Positions 24,101 to 36,433 of a stretch of 64,000 nt of DNA are shown piece after piece. A program made the position numbers and the translations under genes. The notes below the pieces were generated by a model. The model did not search any database and was not told the origin of the DNA. It was given only the letters and a program-made list of their open reading frames with translations. The stretch covers positions 1 to 64,000 of the forward strand of contig SSNU01000123.1 of NCBI GenBank assembly GCA_012064415.1, read 5' to 3'. The stretch is from Gyrodactylus bullatarudis. Taxonomy: Eukaryota > Platyhelminthes > Monogenea > Gyrodactylidea > Gyrodactylidae. Numbering within the stretch: position 1 is the stretch's first letter; each line of letters begins with the position of its first letter.

Positions 24101-27100
24101 TTTGGCTTGGGTGTTCTGTGCTAGTGTTGGAACAATAATCTCACGCTACTACAAAAATATGATGCCAAACAAGTCAATTTTGAGTGAACCCCTTTGGTTT
24201 CAAGCACATCGTATCCTTATGGGCTTATCTGTTGGCTTGACAATTCTCGGAGTTATTCTCATCATTGTTTACTGCCAAGGCTATTCCAAGGTTCGCTCTT
24301 GGCCTCATTATGTTCATCCAATTCTAGGCTTCATTGTCTTGGCACTTGCCTTGATTAATGTGAGTTTTTTTTCAATACTCACTTTATTCGAAAATTTTTA
24401 AATTGATTCTACCCTTGTCTAATAGTTCTCTAATATAAAATAGAGATTTTATTTTTTACTAACTACTAACATAAAGCTAGTTAATATTAAGATGGGAGTT
24501 TACGGTTTTTACAAAATCCTCAATTTTTTCATCAAGAAATCGATCTTGATCAAGATTTTTTGGAATCTAGTTCATGAGGCCCACTTTTACGATGTGAAGA
24601 AAATAATTTTGAAAAAATCAACTTTCATGAAAATTATGGCATAAATCTCGAGTTAGTGCCATGTTTCCATTTAGATCATTAAAATTTCACTGATTTTCAA
24701 GCAGGAAAAATGGTCAAGAAATCAAAATTCGATTTTCATAAGATGATGGGTGATTCTCAAAATTCAATTCAACAAATTTGATTTCTTTGACTAATTGGGA
24801 TCCTAAAAATTGTTTACGCTTTTGATACTTCAAGGACTACTGTATCCTAATTGAGGTAGATAAGAATTTTTCTTCCAAGAGATATAGATCTGAAATAGTT
24901 CAACTTCACTTGAATTTGGCCGGATAGAACTGAATATTTCGTTGTAAATGCATCAAATCCTCTTATAAGCTTTAATGTTTCTCTTTTTATCACTCAAGCC
25001 TGATTAAATAGTAAATCAAAATAAAACTAAACAGCAGAAATTTTTTTGAGGTTGCTGACCATCAGTCATGCTGTATAGAAAGACGAGAGGTTTTTTGAGG
25101 TGAATAAAAGCTTTTATTTTCGTCGGCTCTCTTCAGACCTTACACCGACTTTTGATAAATATATATACATACAAGAAAAATATAGCACAGTATAGTCTGA
25201 CCAATAGCTGATATTCACTCTAGGGTTTTTGGCCAATGGGGGTATTGTTTTGATGTTGACCAATGAGATCCCCGATTAGTCTTCCCACCTTTTTAGGGGA
25301 GGAAGGAAGTTGTATATTTTCTGGTTGTCGTCAGGCACTTTTTTGCCCTTCTTCCTTTTTGTTTTGTGTTTCTGGGGTGATGTAGAGGGGTTCCTTTTTC
25401 GATTTGGGGTTGAGGTTATTAATCCGGGCTGTGAAAAGAAACGTTTGCGATCATTTGGGGTTGCTGGGTTTTGGGGGTCCTGGGCTTGTTGTTCTGTGGA
25501 AAGTTGCTTATCAACTAATGTTGAGGTTTGGTTTTCTAATGCCACAGTGTATGCCATGTCAGGAGTGGGAATTGAGTTGGTGATTTCCCTGGGCTTGTTC
25601 GCATTGTTCTCCTTTCTCTCCGTGGATTGTGTTATTCTCCGTAGATGCATGGAAGGTTGGGTGGTTGTTTGTTCCGCATCTTGTACAGGGGTTTGAGTTG
25701 AAGTTATTGTGGGCTTGAAAACTTTCTTTATGGTTTTCCCAGGTTTGCTCTTGGAGGGTCAGAATATCTTTCAGGAAATAAGGCAGCTAATGTCCCGCAG
25801 AAATTTTTTTATTGTAAAAGTATAAAATTCAAGCCCGTGGTTAAGTCTGTGGAGACCCGGCGAAATAAAATTAAAGGCTCTAAGAATTTCTTTCCGCTTG
25901 ATCAACGGTCATCTCTGAATGAACCCCGGGTTTGAGGATTGAATTTGATTTAAATAGAGAAAAACGACATTTTAAACAGAAACAACTCCTTTTTCACAGG
26001 TCTATAGAACTGTTGCGCATATTTCTTCTTGTTATTCGTATATTCTAGAATAGGTTCCAGCTGTGCTCTCATGGACAAGAGTGGTTCATATATGTCTTTA
26101 ACTCTTTTTGATATCTTTTTCCCCTGAAATCAATTACAACACCTATAACAGTTTCATGGGTCAAAAGATTTCATTACTACCTTTGGTATTTACTTTTAGT
26201 TTAATCTCTGAAAATATTTACAATCTAAAAAAAATAATTTCCCATGTCTATGCAAAGAGTTCAATTTTTCTGATTCTAAGGCTATCAAATGATTCATTCA
26301 AATTTTAGCATAATTAGCCTACTTAATGTCGAGTTTTGTGTAGGCTTTAAACTAATCGTGTAGGCTAAAAATTGATTTTTCATTTTCAACAAATCTTTTC
26401 ATATTTTAGCCATTCGTAGCCCTGTTCCGTTGTAGACCAAATTCTCCAAAGCGTGCATGGCACAACTGGATTCATTTCATCATTGGAATTGTCTGCTTTT
26501 GTCTTTCATTCATCCAAATGTTCTTGGGTCTCAGGATGACTGGAGCCGGACATTTATTAGCCTCTAAAGATGAGCCGATTTCTCTCCTGATTTTCTTTGT
26601 AATCTTTCAGTTTTGTGTGGAGATCATTCTCGAAATTCATGGGTGCATCTACTTCAGAAGGAATGATGGTAAGATATCAATTTTCTTATTCTTTGCACAG
26701 ATTGATTTTCTAAATGTCTGAAATTTTTTCTCTCTCAGAGATGCCTACTACTTTCAATCTGTAGTATATTGAAAATATGAATATTTGCAGCACATGTTAG
26801 AAATATATTCTTGCAAAATAATATTGTATATCATAATATGTATATAGCAAAAGTAGTTTAAAGGGGTGGTGGATAGCGTAATTTATTGATGCAAGCCAAC
26901 AAATGATTCCCTCCCAATTCTCTGGACCAATCAAAATCAAGTATCGATTCATATTCTTAATGAATGAAATTATACACACAAAATACTGTTTGTGCACTGG
27001 AACACATATTGCCCCATAATTTTTTGTACTTCTTCTTAACGACGTGTAGATCATATTTTTTGGCTGGAGTTTATAATTTGGGATATTTTAAATTAACTTG

Positions 27101-27666
27101 AGAATATCAAGATAGTAGAATTAGAATGTAAAAAAATTATTTGCTGACTCTCCAAGCTTGTTATCATAAAAGTCAAAAGAATTCTTTATCCAGGTAGACT
27201 TTAATTTTAAGAATTTTTGCATATAAAAAAATAATTTTAAAATTCAGTTCTGAATTTCTTAAGCCATTATAAATCTATTACTCTAGAACACTGTATATTG
27301 ATCTCTAATCGATGCTCAATCCAAAGTTTATTTCTTAATCCCTGAACTAAATATTTTATCAAGCTACTCAAAAGTAGTTTTGGAAATCTTTTCATAATTT
27401 TTTTCTTGTAGAAAAGATGCGAATGTATCAAGAAAACAAGGCACAATACCTGAATGATGAGAGAATTGCTCGAAGAACAAACTTTGATGACATAAAACCT
27501 GAGCCCTCTGTGAGTTTTCTGTTTCATCATTACTGCTTAAATAGCAACATTAACTGATTTTCACATTTTAAAGGGACGAGGCTTCAAGTATTTCATGCTC
27601 GGTTTGCATATTACTGTAGCTTCAATTGTGGCTATCGTCTTGATGATCATGATTGCAGTTTATTAA
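21151..27666 (+). CDS. DOMON-cytochrome b561 ferric-chelate reductase (FRRS1/SDR2-like)
   Basis: Eight exons: 21151-21411, 21562-21675, 21774-21821, 23152-23390, 24026-24359, 26410-26668, 27412-27509, 27574-27666; all in phase, 481 residues. The N-terminal signal peptide (hydrophobic FIFLIFINLAYSF) is followed by a Cys-rich start and a DOMON domain (residues about 50-215, with GYFGDP-like and ILECRF blocks). A b561 membrane domain follows with four heme-ligand candidates in KAHGML (His241), AHRILM, HPILGF and NWIHFIIG. A charged linker and one more membrane helix end the protein. Such proteins move electrons from cytosolic ascorbate across the membrane to reduce Fe(III). No Reeler domain is seen, unlike vertebrate FRRS1. 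The 48-bp exon 3 is short but keeps phase. Large introns carry repeat debris. Confidence 0.9.
21822..23151. other. large intron 3 of the ferric reductase gene
   Basis: A 1.33-kb AT-rich intron with no coding evidence. It contains a TATATATATA tract near 22662 and a TCTGATTGGTT motif near 22953. Confidence 0.5.
23636..23705. repeat. collapsed fold-back family fragment
   Basis: AAGCTAGTTAATATGAAGAT is followed within 60 bases by the inverted end CATATTAACTAGG. This looks like the two tips of the fold-back family with the interior deleted, in an intron of the ferric reductase gene. Confidence 0.6.
24474..24640. repeat. single arm of the fold-back family in ferric reductase intron
   Basis: AAAGCTAGTTAATATTAAGA and the next about 150 bp match the left arm of the copy at 57.5 kb (including TTTTTTGGAATCTAG and CATGAGGCCCACTTTTACGA). 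No matching right arm was found nearby. Confidence 0.65.
25045..25720 (-). mobile_element. probable retroelement fragment with hydrophilic ORF, antisense in intron
   Basis: An open frame at 25276-25650 on the minus strand (124 codons from its ATG; the frame stays open further upstream) encodes a Pro/Thr/Gln-rich, strongly basic protein ending with a KHKTKRKKGKK cluster and PPLKRWED. No domain is recognised. Its GC content is clearly above its surroundings. Downstream on the same strand lies TATATATTTATC, then a stem of GTCGG and CCGAC, then AATAAAAGCTTTTATT and an A-rich end near 25040. The order promoter-like box, stem, poly(A)-type signal suggests a retroelement end. It lies inside an intron of the ferric reductase gene, so it is unlikely to be part of that protein. 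Confidence 0.4.
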
Positions 27667-28515
27667 GAATGGAAAAAAATTTCTCTAGAACCTCTCTTGT
27701 GTCAACGTCCATTTTTTCAAATATACATATGAGAATAGTCTAAATTTATTTACAAATTCAGAATTATTTGCAACTTAGAAGAGGACAAAAAAGAATGCCA
27801 TTTTGAAAATATACACATTTCGTCGAATATGAACAACTAAATAAAACAAGAATCCATTTCAAAGTTCCTTGAACTCCTGACAAATTGAATGGATGCTTAA
27901 ATAATTATTATTTACTTATCAAGTTATCATCATTCAAGTTATAACTGCTATTATATTATAAAAGTTGCATATGCATTTTAAAGATTTTATTGAATTAGAA
28001 GTTTACATGTTTTTTTAATCTTAAACTCTTCTTTCCTCTTTGTTTAATGTGCCTTCAAAGAAGCTGTTTCACCTTAGCCAGCTTTCGTGGTTTATTAGAG
28101 CTGGACATTTAACGTTTGCACCAAGGACTAATATTTAATAATATACAGCTATACATTTTTTGGAAATGTCAATATTTGAAAACTTTATTTTCGTTATTTG
28201 TACTTGTATTACAGACTCAATAAATGAATTTTCTAAAATAATGAATAATTTCTATTAGAATAGAGTATAAATAAGTTTGAAATTATCAAAAGCCGATAAG
28301 TTGGAATAATTTCAATGAAAATTCCATAATGGAATTTTTGTCATTTGAACTTGAAAATGACAAAAAATACAAGATATTCGATAGAAACAAAAGAATAATT
28401 TTTCATAAAAGCGATGTTTGTTTTAAGCTTGAAGATGAGTCCCGAAAATTCAAACATTTAAAGAGATAACGGATTCGAGCAGTCTCCCATGGTGTATTTT
28501 TAACTTAATTTGACA
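27667..28515. other. 3' region of ferric reductase / 5' region of cyclin
   Basis: No gene is seen. An AATAAA at about 27840 is a plausible poly(A) signal for the upstream gene. The remainder is AT-rich and would hold the cyclin promoter. Confidence 0.45.
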
Positions 28516-29433
28516 ATGGATGACTTTCCTAAAGAAAACAATATGCCCTATGGAAGTAATGTTCCTCTGGTTCAAATCCCTTCCTATGATCCTTTTTTCA
28601 ATTCCAATAAACAGATTATCAAAAGTTTGATACAGGATGAGCAATGTTTATATCAAACTCCTTCATACGTTGTCAATAGTTCACGTTTCGAATGCGTTCT
28701 AATGCGTCGAGAATTATTCGATTGGATTCGTGAAGTTGTTACATTCCGAGCTGCAGATATTGAAGTTTTAGCACAAGCTGGTCAGCTCGTGGACCGTTTT
28801 TTGAATGTACATCCAACTAAAGTTAGTGAATACCAACTTGTTGCCATAACTTGTCTACTAATTTCGAGTAAAATTAAAGAGCCTGTCCCACTTCCTGTCA
28901 GTGAAGCTGTTGACATGACTGCAAAATCTGTAACATGTCAACAAGTCATTGATCAAGAAGTTGTTGTCTCTGTATTACTCAAATGGGACTTTCTGACCAT
29001 TACTCCATTGGAATTTATCAAACCAGTCATTGACTTTCTTCCATTTAACAAACCCGTGAAGGAAATCATAAAATCAAGTTCAACAAAAATTTATATAATT
29101 ACTTTTCATTTGGAAGAATTATCGAACTATCCACCCCGCTACGTTGCAGCATGTTACATTTTGTACGCATTACAATTGACAGTACCAGCCTCAAATAGTG
29201 ATTATATCAGCAGCAGTCTTAACATTATGAAACAGTTACTTGATCTTGACTCGAAAAAGTTGAGAGAAATTTTCGAAAAGCTTAGAAGTTGCTTCCAACC
29301 TGGTACTTTGAAACTCTGTCCAGAATATAGTTCTTCAAAATATCCGAATATTGGCAATGCTAGCAATACAAGTTCCAATAATAACCCCAACTGTGAATTT
29401 GAAGATAGACATTTTGTTCAATGTGGATCATAG
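28516..29433 (+). CDS. D-type cyclin
   Basis: A single-exon frame of 305 residues from ATG 28516; an in-frame TTG just upstream is not used as the start. Residues about 55-155 are the first cyclin box: MRRELFDWIREV replaces the MR..L.DW helix, then LVDRFLNVHP, LVAITCLLISSKIKEPVPLP and VSVLLKWDFLTITPLEFI, the pattern of D cyclins. A second cyclin fold follows to about residue 255, then a Ser/Asn-rich tail. D cyclins activate CDK4/6 in G1 and target Rb. The N-terminal LxCxE Rb-binding motif is absent. D-cyclin genes usually have introns, so the lack of any raises retroposition or intron loss; I see no poly(A) tract or flanking repeat that would prove retroposition. It could be a fast-evolving relative of D cyclins. 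Confidence 0.8.
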   Translation: MDDFPKENNMPYGSNVPLVQIPSYDPFFNSNKQIIKSLIQDEQCLYQTPSYVVNSSRFECVLMRRELFDWIREVVTFRAADIEVLAQAGQLVDRFLNVHPTKVSEYQLVAITCLLISSKIKEPVPLPVSEAVDMTAKSVTCQQVIDQEVVVSVLLKWDFLTITPLEFIKPVIDFLPFNKPVKEIIKSSSTKIYIITFHLEELSNYPPRYVAACYILYALQLTVPASNSDYISSSLNIMKQLLDLDSKKLREIFEKLRSCFQPGTLKLCPEYSSSKYPNIGNASNTSSNNNPNCEFEDRHFVQCGS

Positions 29434-30785
29434 CTTCATAACTAAACCATTCGTATTCATATAATATTCATTCACAAGTCTCTTCACTGGAGTTATCCAA
29501 ACGAAAATTTAACCAATACATTACCAATTTCAACTGTACAGTTTAATACCGCTTCCTTATTATTATTATTTTTTTTATTCATATTTTTCCAACGTTTGTA
29601 TTATTTTTATAAACTACACGCATCTTTTAACAAGAAACCATAATTTCCATCCAAATTATCCGATCGTGAAACCAAAACAGTAAACTAAAAACCTAATCTA
29701 AAGTCATCCTCCCGTCTTCCGAGTACTTGACGCCAGGATGCATTTATTTTCATTTTTCCCCACTCAAGTACAAGGAAGAGTAAAGGCAGTTTTTGTAATT
29801 TCCATTCCAAACAAAACTTTTCCCAAAAATGTATAAACGTTTATCTCCCAATTTATTTTTTATATAAAATCACGTAAAAAGCTCCACTTCTCATGACGAA
29901 CAAACGATCAATCTCAAACAATTTCTATAAAACATTCTTTTTACATTTTTTTGTGGAGTTTATGAATTATGCATTTATATAAAGAAAATAATTTTCTATT
30001 TTTCTACATCTCGAAAATTTCCTCTTGTTCCTCTCTCATTCACTCGTAGAAAATAGTCAAACAGTATGGGATGAATGTAATTTCTTCCCAAATACACATG
30101 ACTCATATCAAAGTAGAGTTTTTACACCCTGTCCAAGTCCTAGTACATATACATATATAATACATCTTCAAGTGTATATTAATACACTATACAAAATTTA
30201 TTCCCCTTAACAAACACACACCCCTGTGGAATTTTCTCCTCTATCCCAGTTGAAGACCGCATTTATAAATAATATACATGTTAGAGGGAAGGGGGCCTAT
30301 TTGATGACTAAGTAGAATAATAAATGGAAAATAAGCCCTTTTTCTCGAAGTCTAAACACAGATGGATGGGCTTAACTAAGGTAAAAACTTCTTTAACCTA
30401 AAGCATTCTACTCTATAAAGTCTGACGAGTATGCTAACACATTTAAAGAATCTGTAATACATCAGATGACACACACAGCATGTTTGTCTCCTCCCATACG
30501 AAAGCGACAAGAACTTTTTGGCTAATATTAAAATTGCCTAGTCTTGCTTTCTTCACCTTTTTTATTAGACAAAATATTTATTTTTCTTCCTGTCTCAGTT
30601 TTGAAAAAAATTCATTCTGAGCTTTTTCTAACCTCATTTATAATAAACGATTTATTCTATTTTAGATATTTTTACATGTACACTAAACTCTCTAAAAAAT
30701 GTATGACTGGAAAACCCTGCGCACAAAAAAGTTCAATGGCTTACTCATGAGTATCATAATGAAAATATAATTAATTAAATTAATT
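29434..30785. other. gene-free stretch 3' of cyclin
   Basis: Part is probably cyclin 3' UTR. The TATTATTATTATTTTTTTTATT tract near 29558 and short TA/CA repeats near 30145 are low complexity. No gene is supported. Confidence 0.45.
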
Positions 30786-32277
30786 CTAATGATGATTCAA
30801 AATGGTATAATTTTCGATGTTTTCATCTTCGATATGTTTTTTGTCCGTTAAAAAATGATTCATTTGCGAGAAACTTCTCTCGACATCTGCGGAGCTTGGC
30901 TGAGCATTGACAAGGAGATCAATTTCTTCTGGATTCAACCAATCAATAATTCCATCGACAATTTTTGATATATCGTTAGATTTGAGACGGTCTTTGATAT
31001 AATCTTTGATTCCGGCTGGATCGATATCAATTTGTCTATTTCTTTGTAATGGTTCTTTATTTTGAGAACCGCATTGTGTAGTAAATGCGCCAAGCATGTC
31101 ACATGCTGTAACTTTTTATAAACGCCAATTTAAAAGATATTCATAGACAAGATTACTTTCTCAATTTTGAATATATTACAAAACACCAGATATCAGAATT
31201 TTATTTTATATTGTACAAAAATTACCTTTCATTTCGATTTTTTCTATTATCATTCCTTTTTCAATAAAGAATCATTTTCTAACAAAAAAAAAAAAAAAAA
31301 ATTTTCAACAGGTTTCCTGCCTTTGTCATGTATCGAGCGGCATCGGATAAGAGTAGCAGGAAATTTTCAGGACCAACTTGTAGTTGACGAAGCTTAGCAT
31401 CAATTAAGCGAATGATTAACTTGTGATCCAACTTTTCTTCTACTTTCGTCACCCCAACAAGATATGAAATTGATGGCTCCTTCAACGTACCAACAAGAAT
31501 ATTGACATAGCTTATTTTCAGGATTTCGGATTCATCTATAATCAAAAAGATCTTCTCCTCTTTGAAAAAAAAAAAAAGTGTTGACAAAAAATTCCATTTT
31601 CTCGTTGACGAACTTAGGAATCATGGCCCGAGCTTTTTCATTGCTTGGAAGAGGGTTACCGATTTCTTCGAAAATATTGTGTAGCTTCTTGCACCGGAGT
31701 TTGTGAAGAGGTATTCCAGCTTCTAGGAATGCATCGGTTATTTTTTCGTGAAACGACTTCGATTCAAATTTGATTTTCTGTTGACTCAGATTATCATTCA
31801 ACAACTGGTCAAGACCTTCTTGATGTTTTTTTGTCACTCTGTGCTGGTTAAGGTGATCCTTCTTAATAGGTTTCAAATCTTTATAGCAGATTTTGCAGAA
31901 GACAGTGCCTTTAGATTTGAGTTCAAATTCTCGGGGGTATGAGGACACAAAAAGACTAGCCATGGAGAATTAATGATCAATCTATTGAAAATATGAAAAT
32001 TTCGCGTTTCTTAGTCAATTCGAGTTCTCCTATTGGTTGAAAAACAATTAACAAATTAGATTCTAAAAACTTTGGTAGCCGAGGGCTTGAAAATCATGGT
32101 GAAGGAAGAAAAATAAGCCTAGATAAGATAAGGCAAAAAGGCATATCTGACAAAATAGGCAAAAAAGGCAAGTTTATCTTCTAGTAGAAGTTTGTTAGAG
32201 AATTTTTTTTCGTTTTTCAAGGTTTCTGATGATTGTGAATCTCCACACAAAAAAGGCATTTGGTTGCCCTAGTAATG
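30786..32277 (-). mobile_element. hAT transposon with broken transposase
   Basis: Minus-strand frames in order: 31963-31532, starting with a zinc-finger-like CKICYKDLKPIKKDHLNQH … KKH region similar to the CGGBP1/BED type; 31587-31279, a middle piece with ISYLVGVTKVEEKLDHKL; and 31097-30786, the C-terminal dimerisation region (LLVNAQPSSADVERSFSQMN). The frame changes at A/T homopolymers near 31562-31575 and 31283-31300, so no intact transposase is made. Upstream (32100-32277) several AAAAAGGC subterminal repeats lead to GGTTGCCCTAGTAATGA, taken as the right terminus. The left terminus was not located; the start given is the end of the coding relic. Confidence 0.8.
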
Positions 32278-34562
32278 ACTCATCACAATAAGATTTTGTA
32301 TCAGAATTTGTATTTTGATTCGATTAAAGTAACGAAAAATTTAATTTATAGTCATTTTATCACAAACAAAATGATTGGGGAAGTGAAAGCTCTCACCCAA
32401 CTACCATATCAAATAACTCCTCGTGTTTATTCAATAGAATATCAGATGGGGAAACCTGATTCTTCAAACGATTCTGTTACCATGGTTCATTGAATCTTCT
32501 ACAATAGAATTTTGGACCACATGTGTCATATTGCCACCAGCATGGTGATTGTAACAAGGAATGAGGAATAACAAACCTTGCGAAAGGTTATTTTTCTTTC
32601 TCGCCACTGGAACAATGTGTGAAATCGGGAAAAGTTTAGATTTATATCAATCTAATTGTGATGAAGTCATTTGGTGTGATAATGAAAGATTCTCCCTAAC
32701 ATCCATAAGCCCTAACACTCGTATAAATATGAATCGTATTTAATGACAGCATTTATTGAGAAAAAAGTAAAACTTCTTTGTCGTCATGGTATTGAGCTTT
32801 GAGCAAGGAAAATTGAGGGAAAAGATAAAATTTCACCTATACCCATTACTTTTTGTATTACTTTTGAAGAAATTAAAGGCTTGTTAACACGTAGAGGACA
32901 AGAAAATTATTAACAACTCATCTGTGTATAAAATATTGGGTCTGGACATTTAGTTTTTAATGGTTGAAGGGTAAAAATTCTCACCTTGTGTTAATTTATT
33001 TTTATTTAACATGTTGCAAAAGTATTCAAAAAAATCTCAATTTTTTCCTTTCTCGTAGTAAAATTCATTGAAAAATTCTTGGCGTGGGTTTAAAAATTGT
33101 CATTTTCAATCGAGATCTTGTATACCAGAAGAAACTCAAAACGTTTCATAGGAAAAATTGTTTAATTTTTTTCAAAATGAGTTCAAGACTGGGAAAAGTT
33201 GAAAATTGGCCTACTCTATAATATAGAGGTTATCACAATCCGATGGAACATATAATATTCAGAGCTGGTTGAGAAAGAAAGTGGCATTTCACAATCATTC
33301 CAACATGCTCTTTATATTCAAGTTTTGATTCTCGCATGAAATAAACAAATTTCAGTAATCTTCAAATTTTGAAAATTTCTATATCAAAATGTCTAATTCT
33401 TCTGTTTAAACAAAGGTCAAAACAAGGTTATTTAAATAATTTAAAACTGTCTTTTCAAAACATCGCTAAAAATCTTATCATTGAAACAAGATTAAACGCG
33501 GTTTCGTTAGCTTCACGAAATTTCATTACAGACATTGAAATTTCATGTTAGAAATTGACAATTTTACACATTATTTCAACTAGCAAAATTGTATTGAAAT
33601 AAGAATCAATCGAATATCATTTTGACCTCTTATCATAAATATTTAATCTCTTATAAATCTAAGTACATGCATGTTTTATGACACATGTGGGATTCAGTTT
33701 CTTTCGTTTATTTCAGTAGACCAAAACTGAATCAGATTGATATGAAAACAGTTGGTTGCTAAGTTATTGTCAAAAGGACAAAAATTTTTATTATCCGTAA
33801 TGTATAAAATATCCCCAGTTTTTTTGCTCAACTGATATTTGATTTTGAGGAGGGTGGTTGGGTAAGTTAAACAAAAACATCAAGAATCTAGAACATTTCT
33901 ACTTGTATCGAATATGGAAAATATAGGTTATTATTATTTTTTTTGTTGTCATGTAATAAATATATATTCTTAAAAATCCCTTGTAGATTCGTTTTTTATT
34001 CATTAAAATGAACAGTTGTTGAGTTCAAATGTACAACACAGTCTTGTGTCAATTCCCAACAGAGTTCATCAACTCTTGGAATCTTAAATTTATGATTTTA
34101 AACAAAAAAAAACAAGTTTTCAAGTAAAATTTAAATGAATAAGATTTTGACTTTTAATCTAAAATCTTTACTTTTCTAGCGGAATAAATCTATGAATGAA
34201 GATTATTACTGGATAAAATCTTATATTATTACAAAAAGATAAGTTAATTAATTTGTATTTTTGAGTAGTTCAATAGTCTTGCATCAACGCATACCAAGTG
34301 AAGAATTACTAAAAATTAATGTCTTGCATTAGTTATTTCGAGATACTGACTAAAATTGATAAGATAATTCGAATGATAACTTCTCTGAGCAGTTAAATTT
34401 ACATAAAAGTTTTGTCATGACTCATGAGCGAGAAAGGCTTATGAATTCTGCTATTTTTGAGTTCTACTCTGTTACGAAACTGCTAGCAAACAAGAAGTAT
34501 AAATATTTCTATTGAAAAATCTTATTTTTATTGAAAAACCAATATTTAGCCCCTAATTAAGT
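32278..34562. other. gene-free AT-rich stretch
   Basis: No supported gene. Short frames at 32260-32743 are not convincing protein. Confidence 0.45.
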
Positions 34563-34937
34563 ATTATTTATCGGGAAATTTACACTTGCAGTATCATTTT
34601 TTTCGTTTTTTACAGTTACAGTATAATAGACCGATGTTTTTTTACACTTACAGTATCATTATTTTTTTTATTTTCATCTCTAGTATCAAAAGATGAAATA
34701 ATTTCAGAAACAGTATAATATACCAATATATCTTTTCACTTTCAGTATCATTATTTTTTTATTTTCTAACTCAGTATCATTTTTGTTTATCTAAACTCAA
34801 TTTTTTTACAATATTAAAATAACTTACCAACCAAAATAATAATACAAGTAATCACTATATCTATTACTATTTATTTTTGAGGCTATTTGTTTGCTTTAGA
34901 GATTAAGTTTCAAGTATTTCCATATAAAAAATCTAAT

Positions 34938-35225
34938 TTATTTCAAAATTTTTTCTGCTAATGAACGTATTCTTTTTTTCTTCGGTCTTCCTCTCTTTCG
35001 AGAATTACTTTTAGGTACAAGATTTTTTGGTTCTAATAAATCCAAATCACAAAAGTTGAAAAGATTGGCATACATATTCTGCAGGTCTTGCAGCTTGTAG
35101 TATTGCGGAATATATTCCTCCATACTTAAATTCATAAAAGACAGCAATGATATGAACACAAATAAATCCATTAGGTTTCTTGAATCCACATGAGCAGGAG
35201 AAGTCGCCAAGGTTAACGTTTTAAA
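34938..35225 (-). pseudogene. MULE transposase C-terminal fragment (SWIM finger plus basic tail)
   Basis: Read on the minus strand from about 35220, the frame gives NVNLGDFSCSCGFKK, then CVHIIAVFYEFK: the CxC…CxH ligands of a SWIM zinc finger, found in Mutator-like transposases. A one-base shift is needed to continue into the downstream frame ending in RGRPKKKRIRSLAEKILK, an AT-hook-like basic end. The catalytic DDE region is absent from resolved sequence. Confidence 0.65.
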
Positions 35226-35617
35226 ATAGCTCATTTGTCGAGTTCTTACCCACACGGAATACCTTCAAAATTTCCATATCAAAATTATTTAACAAAAATC
35301 AACAAGAAAATGCAAACAAATAGCCTCAAAAATAAATAGTAATAGATATAGTGATTACTTGTATTATTATTTTGGTTGGTAAGTTATTTTAATATTGTAA
35401 AAAAAATTGAGTTTAGATAAACAAAAATGATACTGAGTTAGAAAATAAAAAAATAATGATACTGAAAGTGAAAAGATATATTGTTATATTATACTGTTTC
35501 TGAAATTATTTCATCTTTTGATACTGAAGATGAAAATAAAAAAAATAATGATACTGTAGGTGTAAAAAAACATCGGTCTATTATATTGTAACTGTAAAAA
35601 ACGAAAAAAATGATACT

Positions 35618-36433
35618 NNNNNNNNNNNNNNNNNNNNNNNNNNNNNNNNNNNNNNNNNNNNNNNNNNNNNNNNNNNNNNNNNNNNNNNNNNNNNNNNNNN
35701 NNNNNNNNNNNNNNNNNNNNNNNNNNNNNNNNNNNNNNNNNNNNNNNNNNNNNNNNNNNNNNNNNNNNNNNNNNNNNNNNNNNNNNNNNNNNNNNNNNNN
35801 NNNNNNNNNNNNNNNNNNNNNNNNNNNNNNNNNNNNNNNNNNNNNNNNNNNNNNNNNNNNNNNNNNNNNNNNNNNNNNNNNNNNNNNNNNNNNNNNNNNN
35901 NNNNNNNNNNNNNNNNNNNNNNNNNNNNNNNNNNNNNNNNNNNNNNNNNNNNNNNNNNNNNNNNNNNNNNNNNNNNNNNNNNNNNNNNNNNNNNNNNNNN
36001 NNNNNNNNNNNNNNNNNNNNNNNNNNNNNNNNNNNNNNNNNNNNNNNNNNNNNNNNNNNNNNNNNNNNNNNNNNNNNNNNNNNNNNNNNNNNNNNNNNNN
36101 NNNNNNNNNNNNNNNNNNNNNNNNNNNNNNNNNNNNNNNNNNNNNNNNNNNNNNNNNNNNNNNNNNNNNNNNNNNNNNNNNNNNNNNNNNNNNNNNNNNN
36201 NNNNNNNNNNNNNNNNNNNNNNNNNNNNNNNNNNNNNNNNNNNNNNNNNNNNNNNNNNNNNNNNNNNNNNNNNNNNNNNNNNNNNNNNNNNNNNNNNNNN
36301 NNNNNNNNNNNNNNNNNNNNNNNNNNNNNNNNNNNNNNNNNNNNNNNNNNNNNNNNNNNNNNNNNNNNNNNNNNNNNNNNNNNNNNNNNNNNNNNNNNNN
36401 NNNNNNNNNNNNNNNNNNNNNNNNNNNNNNNNN
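35618..36433. other. assembly gap (run of N)
   Basis: 816 consecutive Ns inside a long inverted repeat, a common cause of assembly breaks. The open frames that span it are meaningless. Confidence 0.99.

Noticed and set aside
32260..32743. piggyBac transposase remnants (NLYFDS, LATGTM, VIWCDNERFSL)
   Set aside because: The words recall piggyBac proteins, but their spacing is wrong (about 100 residues instead of about 20) and they lie in different frames.
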